From: Cephalothrix simula
Taxonomy: Eukaryota > Nemertea > Palaeonemertea > Archinemertea > Cephalotrichidae
Assembly: GCA_035591015.1 (NCBI GenBank)
Contig: JAXIUW010200510.1
Location: 1-11,488 of the forward strand
Direction: 5' to 3'
DNA length: 11,488 bases
Shown piece by piece: positions 1-11,488 of this stretch. Both the position numbers and the translations under genes were made by a program. The notes below the pieces were generated by a model. That model made no database searches and was not told where the DNA came from. It worked only from the letters and a program-made list of their open reading frames with translations. Each line of letters begins with the position of its first letter. Position 1 is the first letter of the stretch.

Positions 1-493
1 CGGTTCGGTTTCGGTTTTTAAAACATCGGTTTCGGTTGGTCGAGGTCCATTTTCTGGAACCGACGCACACCTCTAATCTGGGGTCTTATGATTCCATTTG
101 GGAGATCTACAAACTTTCAAAATATTTGAAATTCAAATTTTGAATTATCTTTTGACAAAAAACTGCCCCGAAGCTGAAACCAACTTGAACTGGTCATTTG
201 TCATTGAGTCGAGTGTGTGGAATAGGCACGTTTTTAGCTGGAGGGTCACAGATATCATCAAGTTTGATGACACCAATCTTACATTTAACAAGAATTTTTT
301 AAATTTTCATTTTGACTGTGATAGAAATTTATTGCTGTAAGCATCATTAAATCTGAAACTTCAGTAACTTCAGCGACTCGTTTTTATCAGTTTTATCTGT
401 TTATTAGCGTGGGTATTCGAAAGTAAAAAAATGCTTCCAATCAGCAAAAAAAACGGTACAATCAGCCAACAGCCCGTGGAGCTCAACCAAACT

Positions 494-574
494 CCAAAAT
501 GATATCTGTATAGGAGTTTTTTGTAGGACAGATAACATTATTTATCTGTAGGGCTGGGGCAGATATCATTTTGG
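494..574. repeat. Upstream inverted repeat, 15-bp perfect arms
   Basis: CCAAAATGATATCTG at 494-508 is repeated exactly as its reverse complement at 560-574. The roughly 50-nt loop contains further CAGATAA/TTATCTG pairs. The hairpin lies about 180 bp before the start codon. It could be a small MITE remnant or a structured 5' leader. Confidence 0.7.
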
Positions 575-715
575 GCCTCGATTAATTGACTAAAAGTTAT
601 TGGAGTCACATGTGGTCATTCCGACTAATCAGAGCCTTTGTTTCAAAGCTATTGGCACATAATGTTTTATTATATTGATGCATGTAGGTTTACTTCTCGT
701 TTCTTGATTTTTCAG

Positions 716-736
716 ATGCATTTGATTATTCATTAA
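716..736 (+). promoter_or_regulatory. Possible upstream ORF before the main start
   Basis: ATG at 716 opens a six-codon reading frame ending in TAA (734-736), 16 nt before the main ATG at 753. It matters only if the transcript includes 716, for example if TTTTTCAG at 708-715 is a 5'-UTR acceptor. The transcription start cannot be seen from sequence. Confidence 0.25.
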
Positions 737-752
737 ATAGGTGAGCCTTGAA

Positions 753-7946
<7,194 letters not shown>

Positions 7947-8229
7947 AAGTATGTAAGTTTTTTTTTGCTGTATGATTATCTAGGTTGTATTCCCAAACAA
8001 AGAGCAGTTATGTTGCAGTGCAGTTATGTTTTACAAATACCAGCGGCACTTTTCATATGGATCATCTAATATGATTGTACATTTGTACAATTCTTAATTT
8101 TTCTAAAACGTTGATTAATTTTACACATCCGTGGCCCGATAAGTTCCGAAAATCCCCGCTAGAGGCATCACTGAACTCCATTTTGCAAGGCGATTCCAAA
8201 AATATATACATGATGGATATAACTTTTAC
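7947..8229 (+). other. Likely 3' UTR after the stop codon
   Basis: AT-rich sequence with no AATAAA within the first 300 nt after TGA. A GTAAGT at 7953-7958 is followed by a T run, which fits either a 3'-UTR intron or nothing. The transcript end cannot be fixed from sequence alone. Confidence 0.4.
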
Positions 8230-8560
8230 TAAATACCTTAATTAGTCAACCCTCAATAAAACAATAGGAAATTAATTAAACAACTTATACTTTTTATATT
8301 TGACCTCTCTGCACTGAGACGCTCACAAAAATATATAGTTTACCCTACTTATAATTATGCTTACCCCTTAATTTGTTAGTTGACCCTAAAACAATAGGAA
8401 ATTATCACTTTATAGTTTGGTTGAATTGGTTTCATTGAGACCTTTCAGAAAATATTTACATTACCCTACTTATCTCTTAGTAAATACCTTAATTAGTTAA
8501 CTCTCAATAAAACAATAGAACCTTAATCAATCACTTTGTTCTTACCGCCACTGAATAACT
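8230..8560 (+). repeat. Three-copy 120-130 bp repeat carrying AATAAA signals
   Basis: Copies share TACCTTAATTAGTTAACCCT, AATAAAACAATAGG, TGAGACGCTCACAAAA-like and TTTACCCTACTTAT blocks. The ACAATAGG core occurs at 8261, 8391 and 8512. The first and third copies contain AATAAA (8255-8260, 8506-8511); in the second the signal reads CTAAAA. These are the first canonical poly(A) signals downstream of the C5orf22-like stop codon, so they are candidate transcript ends. Confidence 0.7.
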
Positions 8561-8940
8561 TTCTTCTTGCATTAACTAATGACTAACAAAAATTAAAAAA
8601 TTCCTTAAATTATCAACGTATTCTTATATTCGAATCCATCGATAATAATAACCCTATCTTTAACTCACACGACATGTTTAATCCGGTACTTACCAATTTT
8701 TTGTAAAATAGTCGCATTCAAATTCCTACCTGCAGATACTAAGGACGTTCACCAATTAAATTTTTCTTAATTACGCATTCAATAATTATCCGATCAATCT
8801 TAAACCTAAATAAAAATACGTTTCATAAAATTTGGGCCCGATTAAGCCTAACTTGTATTTTTGACTTTTGGGGGGCCCTACTTTAAGACTTTCTTGAAGA
8901 ATTTCTCGATATTATCGACTGATCTAAGTTACCTAGCAAC
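8561..8940. other. AT-rich intergenic DNA
   Basis: Low-complexity A/T-rich sequence with no gene recognised. A short GGGCCC/GGGGGGCCC-containing patch lies at 8833-8880. Confidence 0.6.
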
Positions 8941-8946
8941 GGTTAC

Positions 8947-9331
8947 ATGGTGTATACGAAGTCGGGGAAACCTGAAAAGTCAGGGAATTGAAAAATGGTC
9001 ACGGAAAGTCAGGGAATTTGACCAAATGGTCAGGGAAAATTTTTGAAATGGTTAAAAAAATGTATGCGTATATTTTAGCGTTTTCGTATCCATTAATATT
9101 TTTTCTAAAGCGGAGTGTTTAAGTGGAGTTAAAACCATTTTTGCAAAAATTCCAAATAGATAAACCTATATATGGTACCATTTTTAAGGCACGGCTTTAT
9201 TAAGCTAATCTGCAGGAGTTACTTCGGCGGATTGTTAAGCCTTCGACGTTCTGGAAATCGGTCAGGGAATTTGACCGAATTTGGTCATGGAAAGTCAGGG
9301 AATTTGGAATTGAAAAGTCGTATACACCATG
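8947..9331. mobile_element. TIR element with GGTGTATACGA ends and GGTTAC flanks
   Basis: ATGGTGTATACGA at 8947-8959 is matched by its reverse complement at 9318-9330. The hexamer GGTTAC flanks both sides (8941-8946, 9332-9337), allowing one extra G at 9331. Subterminal regions repeat AAAGTCAGGGAATTTGACC several times, in the same orientation near both ends. The 385-bp element has no transposase and is a non-autonomous DNA transposon of unassigned superfamily. Confidence 0.8.
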
Positions 9332-9337
9332 GGTTAC

Positions 9338-9430
9338 CAAAACAAAATGGCTTCCCTAACAACAAAATGGTGGCCGTAACGTCACAGTACTTCCAGGCTG
9401 TGCACTAAAAAGCAATAGTATATAGAGACT
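9338..9430. other. Unique patch between two mobile elements
   Basis: It contains two AACAAAATGG words, one followed by TGGCCGTAACGTCAC. These resemble YY1-type (AAATGGCGGCC) and CRE/ATF-type (TGACGT) sites of animal promoters. There is no following gene start to support promoter activity. Confidence 0.3.
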
Positions 9431-9455
9431 TCTGTATCTGTATCTGTATCTGTAT
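9431..9455 (-). repeat. (TACAGA)n 3' tail of the LINE copy
   Basis: Four units of TCTGTA on the + strand (TACAGA on the - strand) close the LINE fragment. Short tandem repeats at the 3' end are typical of many non-LTR elements that lack poly(A), so this marks the insertion junction. Confidence 0.8.
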
Positions 9456-10334
9456 TATTACATTACTTAAAATAAGCATAAATGACAGGATGTTATATGT
9501 CACCTGACTTTACAAGGGATCTTTTAAAGCCCTCTAGTGTATTACTAAACACAGTCTTATTGTCTAGTTTATTCTAGTCTTTAATAGTTCTTACAAAATA
9601 AGAGTTTGCTCACAGGTAGATGCTGGAACATTAGGTATATCCTTTGTTATTGTTTATAATTTAATTTTCCAAGATGTTACTCATTTCAAAGTCATTTTCC
9701 ATCTTCAGTTTTATCTGTCTTTTAGGCCTGGCTGGATCTAGGAATTGCTCAGGCTTAAGAGATGGCAATTTTTGGTTCACAATTTTGAAAAATAAGGAAA
9801 GCCTGGCCTGTTTCCGTCTCTCCTGCAGTGTTTTGAGGTCTTGTTTAGCGAGCATGGCTGTAGCATTTCTTGTGCGATAATAACCAGTTATAAACCTGAC
9901 TTATTAATATCTTCACTCGGGTACGGGTTCCAGACTACTGAACCTTATTCCAAAACTGAACGCACCAGAGATACATAGGCTAACTTTCGGCAATCAGATG
10001 GGCATTGCCTTAGATTTCCTCTTAGAAAACCTAGAGTTGAATTAGCCTTTTTGACAATTTTGGTTATGTGATTTGACCATTTTAAATCAGAAGATAAGGT
10101 AAGTCCTAGGTAGGGATTGTCATTCACATGTTTTAGTACGACGCCATTTAATGAGTAAAAGCAAGTTCGTTTTCCAGTAGTAAGCACATAACATTTAGAT
10201 GGGTTGAATCTCATTCCCCAAATTTTTGCCCATTGGGTAAGCTTATCCAGATCTTCTTGGATTTTCAGCTGATCGTAGATGTTTCTGATTAGATGGTATA
10301 ATAGGCAGTCATCTGCAAATAACCTTACTTGACT
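9431..10334 (-). pseudogene. 5'-truncated, degraded LINE reverse transcriptase
   Basis: Read on the - strand from 10334, the sequence encodes QVRLFADDCLLY, carrying the FADD form of the reverse transcriptase YxDD catalytic box. It is followed by GMRFNPSKCYVLTTGK and YLGLTLSSDLKW, then LRQCPSDCRKLAYVSLVRSV, typical of CR1/Jockey/L2-like non-LTR elements. A TAA interrupts it at 9945-9947, and a frameshift with probable small deletion follows near 9918. The downstream motif DLKTLQERRKQARLSLFFKI is in another frame (about 9661-9855). A final C-terminal remnant near 9500-9606 carries another stop, and the frame ends at 9493-9495. Upstream reverse transcriptase domains and the endonuclease are missing. 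The element is dead. Confidence 0.92.
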
Positions 10335-10516
10335 CTGCACCGTTGCTCTCTCAACTCAATGTTATCCCTTCGACTCGCATGAAAATTGTTGCTGAGCTGA
10401 CTCATACCGAGCGTTATGTAGCCGACGCTGAGAGTATCATAGTGTATGACAATGGGGGAACGCCTACACCTGCACCTACATCTACAAGATCCGTGCAGTT
10501 TCGTTTAAATCGTTGA
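10331..10516 (+). pseudogene. C-terminal fragment of an unidentified protein, cut at its left edge
   Basis: An open frame reads SAPLLSQLNVIPSTRMKIVA, then ELTHTERYVADAESIIVYD, a TPTPAPTSTR linker and VQFRLNR before TGA at 10514-10516. Codon use is more GC-rich than in the flanks, and AATAAA follows 60 nt later. The frame continues left only into antisense LINE sequence and stops at 10286, so the original upstream part is missing or lies elsewhere. The protein is not recognised. It could be the terminal exon of a host gene or the end of a mobile-element gene. Confidence 0.4.
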
Positions 10517-10575
10517 TCGAGAATCAAGTCCTAAGTGCTTTCCGGTGCTTTTCAAATGTAAAGCATGTAACCTTG

Positions 10576-10581
10576 AATAAA
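10576..10581 (+). terminator. AATAAA poly(A) signal after the 10516 stop
   Basis: The canonical hexamer lies 60 nt downstream of the TGA ending the 10331-10516 frame, a typical distance for a short 3' UTR. Confidence 0.4.
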
Positions 10582-10835
10582 TGAGGGGTAAATTTAAATG
10601 TAAAAACTCCCAACGTAGACTTGATGAGGAGATCATCAAGAGGAACCATCAGAGTTTCCACTTCAAGTGGATGAATTTCGGCGCCATCTCATCTACTCGT
10701 ACTCTGATGGCGGCGCCAAAGCGAGGAAGCCTCGCTGTTCTCCAGATGATACACTGCCCAAAAAAAATTCCTTCACCTTATTCAAACGAAATTTTCTAAA
10801 AAAATACTCAATTTTCAAAAATTCGTATAAAATCA
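10582..10835. other. GC-richer stretch with two hairpins, unassigned
   Basis: Two + strand frames are open here (10581-10799, and 10628-10849 without an ATG), but they overlap and neither resembles a known protein. Two adjacent hairpins occur: CGCCATC/GATGGCG (10682-10688 with 10706-10712) and GCGAGG-AAG-CCTCGC (10721-10735). The rest turns A-rich after 10755. Confidence 0.4.
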
Positions 10836-11030
10836 ATGATGGTTTTTAAAATGTGTGGATGCATCCTGTTCTGGGTCTTATTAATAGTCAGTATCCAGAT
10901 TAGCAAGCACTATCCATCATCTACTGATACGGTTGACTTTTCAAGGGGATGCAAAAATTTGAAAAAAAGACATTTTGAAAAGAAATTTGGATATTTTTTT
11001 GATGATGATTCTCCTATCATTGATTATTAG
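10836..11030 (+). CDS. Short hypothetical ORF with hydrophobic N-terminus
   Basis: A 64-codon frame from ATG 10836 opens MMVFKMCGCILFWVLLIVSI, which looks like a signal peptide or single membrane anchor. It is followed by a charged tail with an FDDD cluster and ends at TAG. No family is recognised, no promoter is evident, and A/T-rich DNA gives such frames by chance. Low confidence that it is a gene. Confidence 0.15.
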   Translation: MMVFKMCGCILFWVLLIVSIQISKHYPSSTDTVDFSRGCKNLKKRHFEKKFGYFFDDDSPIIDY

Positions 11031-11488
11031 GATAGATAAAGAAAACTCAAGGAACTGTTTTTTGCATCCTGCCTCACCTTGCTTATCCGTGTGATGGAAA
11101 TGCCTTAGAATCTGAATTTCTGTACTTTTTTCGACGGATATTGTCTCGAGAAGCATGACTAAAGCTATCCAACACGTTCTTAAAATGTTACAGCTGCATC
11201 ACACCTCATCTTTGTGATGGAATGGCGGGAAATGACCGAATTTTAGTTTTTTTGTTCAAAACAAGCCCGCCTATCGGCGGGCTTGCGCCTGCGGCGGGCT
11301 GTCCTACCTTAGCGAATATATGGAGTAAGCATTAGAAGGGTAATAAATGGGAGGGAAGGCATAATAATTTGTGATGGAAAATGATTGTTTAGGATTTAGG
11401 ATGTAAATATTTAATGAAATGGAACATGCAATTATGATATTTTCCTTGATGGCCATTTGTTGAAATAAATAATGTGAGGGTGGCACAC
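11031..11488. other. Right edge, non-coding with repeated GTGATGGAA
   Basis: GTGATGGAA appears near 11091, 11213 and 11371. The first two follow CCTCACCTTGC and CCTCATCTT, suggesting a weak repeat of about 120-160 bp. No coding region is credible. Confidence 0.4.
11262..11300. repeat. GC-rich perfect hairpin plus repeated GGCGGGCT
   Basis: CAAGCCCGCC (11262-11271), loop TATC, then GGCGGGCTTG (11276-11285) form a perfect 10-bp stem. A second GGCGGGCT follows at 11292-11299 after CGCCTGC. In an animal genome this is more likely a short interspersed palindromic repeat than a terminator. Confidence 0.75.

Larger units (their letters stand above)
1..752. other. 5' flank of the C5orf22-like gene
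   Basis: No coding signal is convincing here. The left edge is a GGTTTCGGTT-type simple repeat (1-44). An inverted repeat lies at 494-574. There is no recognisable TATA or CpG-island core promoter. A TTTTTCAG at 708-715 could be a 5'-UTR splice acceptor. A stretch open from 98 to 340 has no ATG at its head and no recognised motif. Confidence 0.5.

Noticed and set aside
98-340. An 80-codon + strand frame in the 5' flank
   Set aside because: It has no ATG at its head, no recognised domain and AT-driven composition.
9674-9880. A + strand frame opening with a hydrophobic leader-like segment
   Set aside because: It is antisense to the LINE reverse transcriptase C-terminal region, whose recognisable motifs are on the - strand.
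11262-11285. Rho-independent terminator
   Set aside because: The stem fits, but no T run follows it and the window is clearly eukaryotic.

Overview
The window is eukaryotic and almost certainly from an animal. It holds one complete intron-containing protein gene with GT..AG introns, set in AT-rich DNA full of small inverted-repeat transposons, degenerate CpG-rich satellites and a dead non-LTR retrotransposon. The repeat types and the C5orf22-like protein suggest a marine invertebrate (perhaps a deuterostome), but the species cannot be told from the sequence.

The main gene lies on the + strand (start codon 753, stop codon 7944-7946). Seven exons (753-824, 1689-1834, 2807-2956, 4286-4670, 6032-6156, 7025-7234, 7796-7946) join to 1239 nt, encoding 412 residues with an unbroken frame. 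The product is recognisable as the animal UPF0489 family protein called C5orf22 in human. Key blocks are [62 protein letters not shown] and [16 protein letters not shown]. Its biochemical role is not established; the Asp/His motifs invite comparison with arginase/deacetylase-type metal sites.

The introns are mostly repeats. Intron 1 holds a degenerate GATATCGC-type satellite. Introns 2, 3 and 4 each carry a member of one fold-back MITE family. Intron 3 ends in three tandem 103-bp units, each carrying the splice acceptor plus the first 26-27 nt of exon 4; only the last is in frame. Intron 4 also has a CpG-rich region with a 29-bp minisatellite built around the palindrome GATTCGCGAATC. Intron 5 has ATGCGTAT-type repeats around a G/C-run segment. 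Intron 6 is mostly one piggyBac-like MITE flanked by TTAA.

Downstream (7947-9430) there is AT-rich 3' flank with a three-copy repeat bearing AATAAA signals, then a 385-bp terminal-inverted-repeat element (8947-9331) flanked by GGTTAC. On the - strand, 9431-10334 is a 5'-truncated, stop- and frameshift-damaged LINE reverse transcriptase fragment ending in a (TACAGA)n tail. It abuts a + strand coding-like segment that ends at 10516 and has AATAAA 60 nt later, probably the last piece of another gene or element. The last kilobase (10582-11488) has GC-rich hairpins and one short ORF with a hydrophobic N-terminus, but nothing I can name. No rRNA, tRNA or CRISPR array was seen.
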